A stretch of DNA of 64,000 nucleotides from Phoenix dactylifera (GCF_009389715.1 NW_024068211.1:98501-162500); one strand, 5' to 3'. Shown: positions 1 through 11,456, numbered from the stretch's first letter. The notes: generated from the letters alone by a model not told the origin. Numbers and translations: made by a program.

Positions 1-2826
1 TCCAGCTGCAATGTACTCAGCCTCAGCTGTGGACAAGGCAACTGAATTTTGTTTCTTGCTAAACCAAGAAACCAAATTGGCACCCAAGAATTGACATGTG
101 CCACTTGTGCTTTTTCTGTCGAGTTTGCACCCAGCAAAATCAGCATCGGAATAAGCAATTAAATTTATGTCAGATTGTTTAGAATACCATAAGCCTACAT
201 TAGATGTCCCTACTAGATATCTAAAAATTCTCTTAACAGCTTGCAAGTGTGATTCCTTAGGACATGCTTGGTATCTAGCACACATACAAACACTGAATAA
301 TATATCTGGTCTACTAGCAGTAAGGTAAAGTAGAGAGCCTATCATACCTCTGTACAATTTGCAGTCTATACTTTTACCTTTTTCATCTTTGTCAAGCTTG
401 CAACTTGAGCCCATGGGTGTGCTGATTTCCTTTGCATCCTTCATCTTGAATTTTTCCAACATTTCCTTGATGTATTTGGACTGACTGATGAAGATGCCCT
501 CCTCTGATTGTTTTATTTGTAGCCCAAGGAAGAAGTTGAGCTCACCCATCATGCTCATTTCAAATTCTCCCTGCATAAGCTTGGCAAACTCTTGACAAAG
601 ACTGTCATTAGTAGCACCAAAAATTATATCATCCACATAAATTTGTACAAGCAATAAGTCATTTCCTTTTCTTTTAATAAAGAGGGTTTTGTCTACATTT
701 CTTCTCTTAAATTTGTTTTCAATTAGGAAATTACTTAATCTTTCATACCATGCCCTAGGGGCTTGCTTAAGGCCATACAATGCTTTATGCAATTTATACA
801 CATAATCTGGATGTAAGTGATTTTCAAAACCTGGAGGTTGTCCTACATAAACTTCCTCCATTATATAACCATTTAAAAATGCACTTTTTACATCCATTTG
901 ATAGAGTTTAAAATCCATGAAGCATGCATATGCTAAAAGTAGTCTAATAGCCTCTAACCTAGCAACAGGAGCAAAAGTTTCATCAAAATCTATTCCTTCC
1001 TCCTGATTATATCCTTTGGCCACTAGCCTAGCTTTATTTCTTATTACTATTCCATCTTCATCTAGTTTATTTCTATACACCCACTTGGTGCCTATGATTG
1101 AAACATTAGGGGGTATTTTCATTAGAGTCCAAACTTCATTTCTTTCGAATTGGTTTAATTCCTCTTGCATAGCATTCATCCAATTATCATCTTTTTCAGC
1201 TTCTTCTAGTGATTTAGGCTCTATTTGTGAAACGAAAGCAAGATAATTACTAGTGTTTCTTAAAGAGGATCTAGTTCTTATACCTTGTGAAGGATCACCA
1301 AGGATTAGATCCTTTGGATGACCATGTGCATACCTCCATTCGTTGGGAAGATCTTGATTTCTTGATGGAGGTTGATCTTCTTCATTTCGCTGATTTGTAT
1401 CTTCTTTGATCTCATCCTCATGTTGTTTGTCTTGAGTGGAGAGTTCCTTCATTTGGTCTTCAAGTATACCTACATCACCATCTTCTTCTTTTCTAGAAGA
1501 ATCTCCATTAGTTTCATCAAAAACAACATGAATGGATTCTTCAACAACGAGAGTTCTCTTGTTGAAGACCCTGTATGCTCTACTAGATGAGGAATAACCT
1601 AAGAAGATCCCCTCATCTGATTTAGCACTAAATTTACTTAGATTGTCCTTTCCATTGTTCAAAATAAAGCATCGACAACCGAAAACATGAAAATAACTTA
1701 TATTAGGTTTCTTACTTTTTATCAACTCATAAGGTGTTTTCTTTAAGATGGATCTAACTAAAGCACGATTTAAGATATAACATGAAGTATTTATTGCTTC
1801 AGCCCAAAAATACTTTGGTAGATCCGATTCGCACAACATGGTACGAGCCATATCTGCTAGTGTGCGATTCTTTCTTTCTACCACCCCATTTTGTTGGGGT
1901 GTCCTAGGTGCCGAGAAGTTGTGATTGATACCATTTTCTTCACAAAATTTTTCAAAATACTGATTTTCAAACTCGGTACCATGATCACTCCTAATTGCTT
2001 TTAGTTTAAGATTGAGTTCATTTGAAACCCTATTATGAAACTTGATAAAAGCGGAAAAGGACTCATCTTTGTGTGCAAGAAATGAAACCCATGTAAAACG
2101 TGAAAAATCATCAACAATTACAAGACCAAATTTCTTACCCCCTAGACTAGCAGTTCTAGTGGGTCCAAACAAATCCATGTGAATTAGTTCTAAGATTTTT
2201 GATGTTGAGACTATGTTCTTAGACTTGAAAGAACTTCTTGTTTGTTTCCCTAATTGACATGCAGCACAAATTTTATTCTTTTCAAAGTCTATTTTTGGTA
2301 GTCCTTTGACTAGATCCTTTGTAATTAATTTTGAGATTAAATCCATGCTAGCATGCCCTAACCTACGATGCCATAACCAACTAGTCTCATTGACTTTGGG
2401 ATTCATGGCTACAAGACATTGGCCATCCTTCATGGTGAGATCATCAAGATCTACCATGTAAACATTTCCATGCCTATGTCCTGTGAGTATGATCTCATTA
2501 TCAATTGGACTACTAATTATGCATAGTGATGATTCAAATGATACTTTAAATCTCTTGTCACAAAATTGACTTATACTTAATAAATTATGTTTTAGTCCAT
2601 TGACTAACAATACATTATCAATAAATGAGGAGGGTGATATGGAGATTTTGCCAACACCAATGATTTGACCTTTAGCATTGTCTCCGAATGTGACTACTCC
2701 TCCTTCTTTTGATTCCAAGGTGACGAAGAGACTCTTGTCACCGGTCATATGCCTTGAGCAACCACTATCAAGATACCACATTCTCTTTTTGTTTCCGGCT
2801 GCAAGGCATACCTGCAAAATGATCAT
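1..2826 (-). CDS. pol: Sirevirus pol polyprotein (PR-INT-RT-RNase H), runs off left edge
   Basis: This polyprotein would process Gag, integrate the element, and reverse transcribe it. The frame starts [11 protein letters not shown] and is open without a stop to base 1 (942 codons seen). In order: aspartic protease motif DSG at residues 20-22; integrase zinc-binding HRRLGH (about 152) and CAACQLGK (about 188); integrase core motifs HMDLFGP (about 217), SDHGTEF (about 281) and [13 protein letters not shown] (about 306); RT motifs KWVYR (about 580), [10 protein letters not shown] (about 642) and YVDD (about 728); RNase H motifs DADFAG (about 892) and [10 protein letters not shown] at the edge. 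The start ATG at 2826-2824 overlaps the gag stop as ATGA. The same frame is closed by TAA only four codons upstream, so pol sits in a different frame from gag. It looks intact, and no nonsense codon was seen. Confidence in the family is high; whether the element is active is unknown. Confidence 0.92.
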   Translation of the reverse strand, partial: MIILQVCLAAGNKKRMWYLDSGCSRHMTGDKSLFVTLESKEGGVVTFGDNAKGQIIGVGKISISPSSFIDNVLLVNGLKHNLLSISQFCDKRFKVSFESSLCIISSPIDNEIILTGHRHGNVYMVDLDDLTMKDGQCLVAMNPKVNETSWLWHRRLGHASMDLISKLITKDLVKGLPKIDFEKNKICAACQLGKQTRSSFKSKNIVSTSKILELIHMDLFGPTRTASLGGKKFGLVIVDDFSRFTWVSFLAHKDESFSAFIKFHNRVSNELNLKLKAIRSDHGTEFENQYFEKFCEENGINHNFSAPRTPQQNGVVERKNRTLADMARTMLCESDLPKYFWAEAINTSCYILNRALVRSILKKTPYELIKSKKPNISYFHVFGCRCFILNNGKDNLSKFSAKSDEGIFLGYSSSSRAYRVFNKRTLVVEESIHVVFDETNGDSSRKEEDGDVGILEDQMKELSTQDKQHEDEIKEDTNQRNEEDQPPSRNQDLPNEWRYAHGHPKDLILGDPSQGIRTRSSLRNTSNYLAFVSQIEPKSLEEAEKDDNWMNAMQEELNQFERNEVWTLMKIPPNVSIIGTKWVYRNKLDEDGIVIRNKARLVAKGYNQEEGIDFDETFAPVARLEAIRLLLAYACFMDFKLYQMDVKSAFLNGYIMEEVYVGQPPGFENHLHPDYVYKLHKALYGLKQAPRAWYERLSNFLIENKFKRRNVDKTLFIKRKGNDLLLVQIYVDDIIFGATNDSLCQEFAKLMQGEFEMSMMGELNFFLGLQIKQSEEGIFISQSKYIKEMLEKFKMKDAKEISTPMGSSCKLDKDEKGKSIDCKLYRGMIGSLLYLTASRPDILFSVCMCARYQACPKESHLQAVKRIFRYLVGTSNVGLWYSKQSDINLIAYSDADFAGCKLDRKSTSGTCQFLGANLVSWFSKKQNSVALSTAEAEYIAAG

Positions 2827-4619
2827 GTGAAGCTCTTAGGTACCCAAGTTTTCTTGGGTCCTTCGTGGTTAGTGTGGTTGGTTCCCTTAGGCACCCATAC
2901 TTTAGTTATGTTTTTAGCTTTCACAAATGTACTCTTGTTAGTTTGGATCTTTCTTTGAATACAAGAGTAGGCTTTATGTCCATTCTTCCCACAATGAAAG
3001 CATGTAGGTTTTTCAGTTTTTACATTTTTTGCTTTTACAAAGAAATTCTTTAGGTATTTTTGTTGTGTGTTAGTTTTATATCCTAATCCGGCTTTATTGA
3101 AAACAGCTCTTTGATTTGAAAGAATAAGATTTAATTTTTCAGAGCTTTGTGTGAATTTTTCAACAATTGGTTTGTACTTATGTACCTCATTCTTAAGATT
3201 CAAATTTTCTTTAACTAGTTCTTCCTTATCTTTTTTAAGGGATTCAACATTTTGTGCAAGTGAGGTATTATTATCGAGTAGGAATTTTACTTTTAGATTT
3301 AATTCCTTAATTAGTATTTTTGCCTTTTCATTTTCAATGCTAAGTTTTGAATTTTTGATTTCTAGGTTAGTAGTGTTAATATTTTTAACGCTCTCCTTTT
3401 CAATTAATAGGTTTTCAAAATCTTCCTTTAGTTTTTGATTGGAGGCTTTTAACTCTTTATTCTTTGCTCCTAACATACTACAATCACCCATAAGTTCTTG
3501 AAAAGCTTCATATAATTCTTCTAAAGTAAAATTTATAGTTGGGTTTTGACATACCTCGTCGTCTTCGAACGCCATGAAGCACAAATTGGCGGTCTCTTCC
3601 TTCTCTTCCTCGGAGGATGATGTGTCACTATCATCCCATGTTGCCTTCAATGCCTTCTTCTTCTCCTTTCCAAAATACTTCTTTTGTTGAGGGCATTTGG
3701 AACGAACGTGTCCCGGTCTCTTGCAATCATAGCATATGATTGGATCTCTTTCTTTTTCCTTTTCTTTTTCCCAATCATTTCTCTCTCCAAATTTCTTTCT
3801 TGGGAAAGGTTTCTTTCTTCTCATGAATTTCTTAAACTTCCTTACTATCAAACCCAAGTCCTCATCTTGGCTTTCTTCTTCACTCTCACTACTCTCTTCT
3901 TCGCACACACTTGAGGTAGCCTTGAGTGCGATTGTCCTTTTCTTCGGCAACTCTTCTTCATGTTGCTTCATTGTGAGCTCATGCGTCATCAATGAGCCCA
4001 GTAGTTGTTCTAATCCCAAAGTGTTGAGGTCTTTGGCTTCTACGATCGCCGTGACCTTTGCTTCCCATGCTTTCGGCAAAGACCTGAGAATTTTACTCAC
4101 AAGTTCTGGGTTAGTATAAGATTTACCCAAACTCTTTAGACCATTAATTATATCGGTAAAGCGAGTAAACATGCATGTGATGGTTTCATTGGGTTCCATC
4201 TTAAACAACTCATACTTGTGAACTAGAATGTTCACTTTAGACTCTTTGACTTGATTTGTACCCTCGTGGGTAACTTCAAGCCTATCCCATATTTCCTTAG
4301 CGGAAGTACATGTGGAGACTCTATTGAACTCATTTACATCTAGAGAACAAAATAATGAGTTCATGGCTCTAGAATTAAGTTGAGCCATCCTATCATCATT
4401 CTCATCCCAATCCTCCTCAGGTTTGGGAACTCGAATGCCATTAACCATGTGTGATGGTTCTTGTGGTCCCTTGACTATAACCCTCCACAAGGCATAGTCT
4501 TGTGCTTGAATGAAGATTCTCATTCTAGTCTTCCAATAGGTATAATTTGTCTCATTGAAGAGTGGAGGTCTATTGGTTGCTTGCCCCTCGGCAGGAACAT
4601 TGTTAAAGGGTGTTGCCAT
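2823..4619 (-). CDS. gag: Sirevirus Gag, 598 aa
   Basis: Gag is the structural nucleocapsid polyprotein that packages element RNA in cytoplasmic virus-like particles. The N-terminal third has the copia Gag look ([19 protein letters not shown] near residue 20, then a UBN2-like helical domain to about residue 230). A basic stretch precedes the first CCHC knuckle, [14 protein letters not shown] (about 297), which is followed by an acidic serine-rich segment. A long Lys/Glu/Asn/Leu-rich region (about 380-500) should form a coiled coil, and a second CCHC knuckle [14 protein letters not shown] lies near 540. The length and two-knuckle plan fit sireviruses. The ATG at 4619 is 52 bases after the primer binding site and is the first ATG of the leader. 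The stop TGA overlaps the pol ATG by four bases. Confidence 0.92.
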   Translation of the reverse strand: MATPFNNVPAEGQATNRPPLFNETNYTYWKTRMRIFIQAQDYALWRVIVKGPQEPSHMVNGIRVPKPEEDWDENDDRMAQLNSRAMNSLFCSLDVNEFNRVSTCTSAKEIWDRLEVTHEGTNQVKESKVNILVHKYELFKMEPNETITCMFTRFTDIINGLKSLGKSYTNPELVSKILRSLPKAWEAKVTAIVEAKDLNTLGLEQLLGSLMTHELTMKQHEEELPKKRTIALKATSSVCEEESSESEEESQDEDLGLIVRKFKKFMRRKKPFPRKKFGERNDWEKEKEKERDPIICYDCKRPGHVRSKCPQQKKYFGKEKKKALKATWDDSDTSSSEEEKEETANLCFMAFEDDEVCQNPTINFTLEELYEAFQELMGDCSMLGAKNKELKASNQKLKEDFENLLIEKESVKNINTTNLEIKNSKLSIENEKAKILIKELNLKVKFLLDNNTSLAQNVESLKKDKEELVKENLNLKNEVHKYKPIVEKFTQSSEKLNLILSNQRAVFNKAGLGYKTNTQQKYLKNFFVKAKNVKTEKPTCFHCGKNGHKAYSCIQRKIQTNKSTFVKAKNITKVWVPKGTNHTNHEGPKKTWVPKSFT

Positions 4620-4671
4620 CTAGATCTTTGGCTAAGACGGTTAGGTCTTTCAAGAAATACACAGAGCACCC

Positions 4672-4683
4672 GCTCTGATACCA
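4672..4683 (-). other. Primer binding site, tRNA-iMet
   Basis: The minus strand reads TGGTATCAGAGC, an exact match to the usual plant copia primer site complementary to the 3' end of initiator methionine tRNA. It lies two bases after the LTR end CAACA, which fixes the element's orientation and the LTR boundary. Confidence 0.95.
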
Positions 4684-5367
4684 CTTGTTGCCCAGAGATG
4701 GTCACCCAAGAGGGGGGTGAATTGGGTGTTTTAAAAGCTTTTGACTAATTAAAAATAAAACACACGAATATATGCACTAAAGTAAAGAAGGAGGAATAAG
4801 AAAGGTCAATCGCAAACACAAGGTTTTATAGTGGTTCGGAGCTTCCACTGCTCCTACATCCACTCCCCAAATCACCTTTGGAAATTTTCACTATAATCCA
4901 AGATTACAGTACGGTAGTTTTGCGAGTTCACTACCCAACTCGTTGTTTTACACCGGGCTCACAACAAACCCTAAAACCCCCAATCTCACTTAGGCTTGGG
5001 ACGCCTTTCCCTTGTTCCAAGTCCCTTGACTGGAACAAGCACCACAATGAAAGAGTTTACAAAGGAAAAGTAAAGCTCTAAAAAGCAAATATGACAATTA
5101 TGAACAATAGAACCCGGAAGAATCCTTTTGCCGTTGGAAGCGTGAGAAATGTTGATTCTTCCGATGTGGACCGCGTAGGGTTGAGTGTGAGCTTTGAATC
5201 CCGAGCGTACGAGAGAGGTTGAGCTTGAAATCACTTGGGAAGCTTGAAAACACTTGATTTCTTCACTTGAATGCACTCACTCCCTTGAACTTTTCTTTCT
5301 TACTTTTCTCTTGAATGATCTAGCTTTGGGTTGGTGAAGAGTTGTTGAGAAGCACTTAAGAGGTCCC

Positions 5368-5374
5368 TTTTATA
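5368..5374 (-). promoter_or_regulatory. TATA box of the sirevirus LTR
   Basis: TATAAAAGGG on the minus strand lies directly downstream (in element sense) of the palindrome cluster and about 690 bases before the LTR end. It is the best candidate for the genomic RNA promoter. Confidence 0.6.
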
Positions 5375-5449
5375 GCCCAAAAAAGCAAATATAGCCGTTA
5401 GAGATAAAGTAAAAAGAATTTGAAATTCAAACCAAACCTGAAAAGCTGT

Positions 5450-6060
5450 CAGTCGCGTCCCAGGCGCTCCGGGGACGTCTCCGCTTCAACGAGAGACGTC
5501 TCGGCTACAAGATTTTACTTTTTACGTTGTCTGGGGTCGACTCGGCACTTTAAGGGGACGTCTCGGCTTGTTTGTACTTTTTGAATGGGGACGACTCCGC
5601 TGCTTTGGGGACGACTCCGCTTCTTTATCTCTGAAAAACATGTCCTCTGGAATTCCCTGAGAGAGTCGACTCCGCTCCTTCAGGGGACGTCTCGGCTTGT
5701 TTGCACTTTATGCATGGGGACGACTCCGCTGTCTCAGGGTCGACTCCGCTTCCTTATCACCGAAAAAACCATTCTCTGGAAAACCCTGAGAGAGCCGTCT
5801 CCGCTATCTTGGGGACGACTCGGGAAGTCTCCTTTTTACTTGCGGGGACGACTCCGCGTACAGTGGGGACGTCTCGCGCATATCTCTTGAAAATTGCCTT
5901 TCTGCCGCCACTGAGAGAGTCGACTCCGCTACTGAGAGAGTCGACTCCGCTAGCGCGGGGACGACTCGGCAGGTGCCGGGGACGTCTCCAAGTGTCCCAG
6001 TTCTTCCTGTTTGTGCCAGAGACGTCTCTGAAACTATCCGGAGACGTCTCGGCTGTCCCT
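5450..6060. repeat. Array of about 20 palindromic GACGTC / GTCGAC motifs in sirevirus U3
   Basis: About twenty copies of a 14-16-base motif near GGGGACGWCTCSGC are irregularly spaced. Cores vary between GACGTC, GACGAC and GTCGAC, and the flanks are often self-complementary (GAGACGTCTC, GAGTCGACTC). The whole cluster lies immediately upstream of the TATA box. Repeated palindromes are a known trait of sirevirus LTRs. Serving as transcription-factor or methylation targets is inference. Confidence 0.85.
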
Positions 6061-6329
6061 GATCTGTTTTCTTTAACTCAAAATATTCTTCAATAAATTC
6101 ATAAAAATTATGGGAACTTGCCTAGACATTTTTTAACAATATTCTCAATTAATCACATGAATTCCTCAATTAAATTGTTAAGATAAATGGAATTATACTC
6201 TAGTGTTTTGTATTCATCAAAATCCATTAGGGGGTCAACAACCTTTTTCTATGGAAGGGAGTCTGACGGCTAGGGTTCTTGGCTCCAGCAGATTTTTAGG
6301 TTTATAAAGGGACAAACTATGTAATTATG

Positions 6330-6559
6330 TTATTTTAATATGGGCATTTTTGTCAAAAATGCAGCTTTCCGAAAAAGCTGAAACAGCTTCTTCCCAAAAG
6401 CTCTAAATTGGAGCTTCCTCCCAAAAGCTGTTTTCAACTTTCCGCAAAAGCTGAAACAGCTTTTTGAAAAATTTACCAAACACAGTTTTTCATCTAAAAG
6501 TACTTTTGGAGGGCCAGAAAGTGCTTTCTGGCCCTCAAAAAGCTCCCCCAAACAAGGCC
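6330..6559. mobile_element. Tourist-like MITE, right end only
   Basis: This stretch matches the right third of the complete MITE at 20830-21641, including palindromic AAAGCTGAAACAGCTTT-type runs and the terminal GCTCCCCCAAACAAGGCC followed by TAA. No left end is visible on this side of the sirevirus LTR, so the element is truncated or was split by that insertion. Confidence 0.6.
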
Positions 6560-6562
6560 TAA

Positions 6563-7690
6563 GACTCTCTAGAAAGAAAGAATCCTTGTAATGTGGAAGA
6601 AATTATTCCGGCAACATAGAAGATGCTTCATTTATGACATTTCAAAAAAAAAAAACATGTGAAACCTCAATGAAATAAGTGAAGGATCTGTATAGCATGG
6701 GCTTACAAAAGCGCGAATCTTAGACATGCACACCACCGTTGCACCACCATTCAGCTGGATCTAAATGCTTTGATCTTGAATGACTTTCTCCACCATAACA
6801 CCATCATTCGAAAAGGATAGAAATAGATAGAGGTGTAGCGCTGGACTATAGTAGAATAATGTAGGTATGAGCTACAATAAGGATGCAGTGCTAGGCTACA
6901 GTAAAAATATAGTGCTGGGCAATGATAAGAAGTTAAGTTACATCTACTTCTAGGATCAAAAGTATAGTAAGATTAGGATAAAAAATAAAGATTCATCATA
7001 TTGTCCACAAATATGATAATTATCTACTCCGACAATTGTTTCTCATATCTAATCTCCACTCATGGTAGTTCTAGTAATTACTACCAACAGACTTCTCACT
7101 ATATATGTATATAAGCATGATCATTCTATAACTACTAACTGATAATTATACCTTATCGGCCATATCTTGATACGTTTGTATAAGTCATCTCCCCTCATTC
7201 GACCTACAATATATTCCTCTATTTTTGGGTTCGAAAATTTGGATTTATTTCGATCTTCTACACATATATATTATGGCCGAATTCTACTTACTCAGCTTAG
7301 TCTCTGTTCTTAGTATGATTTTCAAAGCTCAACTCTATCTAGGCTTAACAAGAGTCACATAATTCTCATTTGTTTTGATTCAATCAAACTTAATCCATGT
7401 GGCTTTTACTTCTATCTGCCAGCTAGATTATTGAGGCAAGGCGTAAACAAGCATATCCTATGATTTATGGATAAAATAATATTTTTTAAAATGTGGATCC
7501 ATGTCAATTATTCAATTTGCAAATCTAGATATTTTTTTATTAAAAGGGTTTTAAGATGTTTAAAAAAAGTTAAAACGAAGGTGATTGTGCGAGGTTTGGT
7601 AAGTGGAAGAATGTTGGACTTAATCTGATCTAGGACCATCTAGATATGGTCCAAACTAACACAAAGGTGTTTGCACCACATCCAAACCAA
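6563..7690. other. AT-rich stretch without recognised gene
   Basis: I see no coding signal. Between about 6833 and 6925 there are three or four decayed copies of a motif like AGTGCTGGGCTACAGTAAAAATA, a short degenerate tandem repeat. The rest looks like ordinary intergenic DNA. Confidence 0.5.
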
Positions 7691-8805
7691 TATATATGAT
7701 TGGTGTTCGCGATCAGCTTCTTCCGTGAGCCCGTGTGCGATCTCCCAGTACCCTCTTCTTCCGCCCGCTTCACGCGTCCGTCCGAGTCCACGATCTTAGC
7801 AGGACCGGCATCCGAGCTTCCCACTTCCAGCGTCCGGATACTCCGCGTCAACCTTCTTCTTCAATTGATTCCAGCATCCCGTGAAGCGTCGCAGCCATCC
7901 GCGCGTCGTCCGCACCCGCGATCAGCTCCCACGTCCGAGCTTTCCGCATCCTCGTGTCCAACGCCTTGCTATCGTTCCATGCGTATCATCCGAATCCTAG
8001 ATCCCTGCATCCGCACCCTATTCATCGCGATCCAGCCGTTCGCCTCTACCGCATCCATCTCCACCGCATTCCGAAGGGATCAATCGAGGGGGAGAGTTGG
8101 GTATAAGGGGCAGCTCTTTCGGTTGGGAGGGAGAGCTCTCATTTGAAAAAAAAAAAATAGACGAGCCGGGAGCCATTCAAAAAAAAAGGGGGAAGAAACA
8201 AAGCGTGCTCTGTTTTCCGAAAAGAAAAGAAAAAAATATGGGGAGGCTAATGTTTTTAATGGAGGGCTGATTTCTTAGGTGAAGGGTGACGGAGGAACCT
8301 TTGATGTATTGTTTTCTTTTAAGTAAATTCTGAACGATTGATCTTTTTGATTTACATCTATATGTTCTCGATTCTTGCATACTTATTTATTAGATAGATC
8401 TTTTATGGTTTATATTTATTGATGTATGGATTATTTCGATGTTTGATTTGTCGTAGATGTAATCGGCATGATAAATACTTAGATGTTAAATTTATGTTTC
8501 TAAATTATATACTCTATGATTAGAACCATTCTATCTGATTAAACCTTAATCAAGAATCGTAGAATTTAATTTGTTGAAAATAATATTATCAAAGGGGATT
8601 CCGGATCCCTAGCCTTCTTTATATTCTCGAACTTTGTTTAATTACTTATTATTTTCTGTTTTTAATTTTGAAAACAATCTGAAATCACATCTGAAATACG
8701 CTAATAATACATATATCGTTCCCTGAGGATTTGATCTCGGACTTCCGAGTTTTACTACTTGTGCGATTCTCCTGCACTTAGAAGAGCAGTTTTGCGAATG
8801 CATCA
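7690..8805 (+). repeat. Diverged Athila-like LTR (solo or truncated), inverted relative to the Athila element here
   Basis: The stretch from about 8180 to 8805 is the reverse complement of the first 620 or so bases of the Athila LTR at 37856, with substitutions and small indels. Shared landmarks are the terminal TTTTGCxxATGCATCA end, the GTGCGATTCT(C/T)CTGCACTT block, the TTGAAAATAATAT box and the AGGGTGACGGAGGAACC block. Further left (7700-8180) only the GC-rich style is shared. No primer site follows 8805, so it is a solo or broken LTR. The left edge is uncertain. Confidence 0.65.
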
Positions 8806-9470
8806 GTACACATGAAGATAATTTAATTTTTTTGGCCAATTAGTGAAATCAATTCATTTTTAGGTTATCTTTATTTTTATCTTTAAATTTCTTGCTTTTA
8901 GTTTTTCAGTAGGACTTTGATTTACGTTAGGAGGAGTAGTAGAGTACTTTGATTGTAGTCGGGGCTATACTCCTTCCTTTTTTCGAATTCACGGTGTGAT
9001 AGTAGTGAAAGTTTTTTAAGATCAAGGCACCTAGACCCATACTAGTTTTATCATCATCCTTTCACCATTCTCTTTTTCGCTAATCCAACATCTATGGTAT
9101 GCCTATGAACAACTTACCCACAAGACTTGTCATCCCTCTTTGGACCACTATTTTCTTTAAATAAAGATATTAGATTATTTGCTTGTACCACTGTTTGAGT
9201 TTGGAATGACATGAATAAAGAGCAGGTCTTACATATCTTGTAGGGTCAAACCCTATAATGTGCGGCCGTCTGTTATGTCTCGGCTTAGGCCATTGTATCG
9301 GAGTGTGATAGATAAAGTGATGTTAGAGTTTAGTTTATAATTAGTCCCAATAGCTTAGGTTAATTAGTGAGAGTGGGGTAGAATTTAGGCTATGAACTGG
9401 TAAATTAATCACTTATACAAAATAAATAAATAATAATAATGTTGGATCTGACTTTTTCTCATGATATAGG
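8806..9470. other. Unassigned stretch before the gypsy gag relic
   Basis: No coding region or structured repeat recognised. It may be the LTR and leader of the decayed gypsy element whose gag relic starts near 9850, but I could not locate a primer binding site. Confidence 0.35.
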
Positions 9471-9849
9471 TTGAGATGGCTTGAACTCAATCCAGAAAGT
9501 TGTCTGACATTATGGAGGATTCCCATATAATGAATACAAACCGTACGCATCAGAATGGTTATGCCTCTCAGACTCCTAGTGCCTTCCAAACCCGTAGTGC
9601 CTCTCGGACTACTAGCACCTCTCGAGCAGCTAGTGTCTCCACATCAGCTCGCAACCCATTACCAAAGTAGGGTGCAAGTTAGGAAGCTAGCCTACTCGCC
9701 AGCAGGAGGATGTCGCCAATACCCCAAGTAATAAAGGGGTAGCTAAACCTCTAGGGAGTGAGGGTCAGATGGAAGGCTTGGTAAAACCCTAAACAGACTT
9801 CAGCAACAGGTGCAATAGATGGGGCAATAAGGAAATAAGGATGGTCAAT

Positions 9850-10071
9850 CTTCAAGGTCAGATAAAGGCATAGCATAATTCAAGAAATTGGCACAACCTA
9901 CATTTGAGGGCTCCACTTAATCCCATCAAGTCTCTAAAGTGGCTCAAGGAAATGGAGAAGGCATTTTACCTGCATGGAGTGCACGGATCAGCAAAAGGTC
10001 TGCTTCGCTACTTATTAGTTGCAAAGAATGACATGCCTATCATTTGGGATACTTTCTATCAAGAATTCATG
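9850..10071 (+). pseudogene. Ty3-gypsy Gag relic, 5' piece
   Basis: The frame reads PIKSLKWLKEMEKAF and later DTFYQEFMD, the pattern of the retrotransposon Gag domain of chromovirus-type gypsy elements. The segment from about 9475 to 9850 looks like its decayed N-terminus, with stops in all frames. The frame is cut at 10076 by the Tat-like element and resumes at 16840, where GATAT is duplicated. Removing one duplication restores EFMDMYFSES across the join. It is a pseudogene, with multiple upstream stops and no downstream pol. Confidence 0.7.
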
Positions 10072-10076
10072 GATAT
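10072..10076. repeat. Target-site duplication GATAT (left)
   Basis: GATAT flanks the Tat-like element at 10072-10076 and again at 16840-16844, an exact 5-bp duplication that fixes both outer ends. Confidence 0.95.
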
Positions 10077-10949
10077 TGTTGCTGGAAATTGGACCCGGGG
10101 GCTGCCGCGAACCGAGAGGGGAGGAGCTCTGCTGCCGGGGTGGCGGTACATCGACGGGCGGCGTCCTCCTGGAGAGTCCTGCAAGAAAGCCGGTGGCCGG
10201 ACTTTCCGGCGCCGGCCCTCCGAAGCTTAAGTCAGAGGGGGCTAATATGGGGGGGTAAAGGAGGAGAATGTTTTTGTGCTTTTTTTTCCGTCCCTCCGTC
10301 CCTCCCCCAGGTTTCCTTTTTATAGAGGGATATTATGTTACCTGGGAGGTGACGGAAATTTGTCTCCTTTTGTAATAATTGGGCACGATCATGCTCATTA
10401 ATGGCGTTGTGGAGAATAAGGCCGGATCAGACTGGAGTCAGGGAGCTGTCATGGTTGATCGGACCCGTTGGGGGTGGTTGAACCGCCGGTCGTGGCGGGC
10501 CTGGGGTTCGTAGATGGTAAATGCATTAATTGCTGAATGAACCGGTGGTCAGGGTGAACCATACGCTTTGACGGTTCAGTGATCCGGAGATCGTCTTGAG
10601 CTGTGTTCATTTAATGACTGAGTGCATCGGAGGCCTGAGGGGGTCTTATGCATTAATGATAGGTCGTGCCGAGTTCCTGTGGAGATCTCGTGCCTTGATG
10701 ACTTAGGGATGGTGGCAGATTGTAGTGGAGTCATGTACTTAGTCGTCAGATCTTTTGGAGGATTAGGCGGGATTGGGTATTCGGCTAAGGCATGGGCCTG
10801 GCACAGGTGCCGAGCCGAGCAGGTCGCCTAGCGGAGTGTCCTGTGGCGGGGTTGCTTCTGGTCGGCGCTTTCTAGTCGAGCGCCTCTCTGGTCGGCGCTT
10901 TCTAGTCGAGCGCCTCTAAAATGACTCGATTTGGGTTTTTCCCCCAACA
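10077..10949 (-). repeat. Tat-like element left LTR (3' LTR in element sense), 873 bp
   Basis: It starts TGTTGCTGG and ends CCCCCAACA. It matches the right LTR along its whole length, with roughly 2% differences by eye, nearly all transitions. It has two copies of a 30-bp unit where the right LTR has three. Small open frames inside it are shared by both LTRs and are not genes. Confidence 0.93.
10857..10916. repeat. 30-bp tandem repeat, two copies, in left LTR
   Basis: The unit starts TCTGGTCGGCGCT and contains the self-complementary-like pair GGTCGGCGC / GTCGAGCGCC. The right LTR carries three copies (16717-16806), which accounts for most of the LTR length difference. Confidence 0.9.
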
Positions 10950-10964
10950 CTACCCCCGACTTCC
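10950..10964 (-). other. Polypurine tract of the Tat-like element
   Basis: On the minus strand, AAGTCGGGGGTAG abuts the LTR start TGTTGGGGG. This is the expected plus-strand primer position and confirms the orientation. Confidence 0.75.
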
Positions 10965-11245
10965 GAGTTCCAGCTGGCTACCAGCTTGAGCGCGGGAAGT
11001 AGCTTTAGTTGGGTCATTATGGATTCCGAAATTTTTAAATTATTGCGCGTTTCAAATTATTGGGTGCTTCGAGACGCCTTAATAGGCGGCGTCTCTTCTT
11101 TCCCAAAAATGTCTCATTATTGGGACGCTCTCTCCGAAGTGTCCTCGCGTCGTGGGCTCATGATGGGGCCGTATGATTTGATGGGGCGCTTCTGTGTTCG
11201 AAGCGTCAGCCCGAAATAAATGTGGCGTTCCGTTTTTTGGGTCGA

Positions 11246-11251
11246 CACGTG
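11246..11251 (+). promoter_or_regulatory. G-box CACGTG upstream of the antisense gene
   Basis: The palindrome GACACGTGTC holds a perfect G-box about 60 bases upstream of the TATA box at 11310. G-boxes bind plant bZIP and bHLH factors; a role here is inference. Confidence 0.45.
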
Positions 11252-11309
11252 TCGTGATCCGGACGGAGAGCAGCGTTTTTTCTCGCTGATCTGGGCCGTT
11301 GGAAGGATT

Positions 11310-11317
11310 TATATAAA
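11310..11317 (+). promoter_or_regulatory. TATA box of the antisense gene
   Basis: TATATAAAT sits about 140 bases upstream of the ATG at 11457, with a pyrimidine-rich leader between them. The spacing suits a plant RNA polymerase II promoter reading opposite to the retrotransposon. Confidence 0.6.
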
Positions 11318-11456
11318 TCCTCACCTGGCTTCCTCCTATTTTCTTACTGTCTTCTTCCTTCAGCTTTTCTCAGTCCGAAGTTCCTTATCCCCGGCGTCTC
11401 GCAGGTCCCTTTCCCCCTTCTTTTTCTTTTTCTTCCAGAACCCCTTTTTCTTTTTG

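Larger units (their letters stand above)
1..6240 (-). mobile_element. Sirevirus (Ty1-copia) retrotransposon, partial, 5' LTR to RNase H
   Basis: Read on the minus strand, the order is LTR (6240-4686), tRNA-iMet primer binding site (4683-4672), a short leader, gag (4619-2823) and pol (2826 to the window edge). The order PR-INT-RT-RH defines Ty1-copia. The long gag with two CCHC knuckles, an acidic and coiled-coil C-terminal half, and the 1.55-kb LTR point to the SIRE/Maximus lineage. The 3' LTR lies outside the window, so the target duplication cannot be checked. The bases just outside the 5' LTR are acctt (6241-6245). Confidence 0.9.
4686..6240 (-). repeat. Sirevirus 5' LTR, 1555 bp
   Basis: The edges are the inverted pair TGTTG...CAACA. 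The inner edge is set by the primer binding site and the outer edge by the terminal CAACA at 6236-6240. In element orientation, U3 runs from 6240 down to a TATA box at 5374, and R/U5 runs from there to 4686. U3 carries a dense cluster of palindromic motifs, described separately. The partner LTR is off the window, so the outer edge rests on the terminal motif only. Confidence 0.85.

Noticed and set aside
1016..1590. Plus-strand frames of 72-76 codons
   Set aside because: They lie antisense to the intact sirevirus pol frame and have the hydrophobic composition expected of a shadow.
3151..4119. Plus-strand Ser/Phe/Leu-rich frames
   Set aside because: Complement of the Lys/Glu-rich Gag coiled coil; shadows.
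10622..10831. 69-codon frame conserved at 16482-16691
   Set aside because: Conserved only because both copies are LTRs of the same recent element. It has no known motif.
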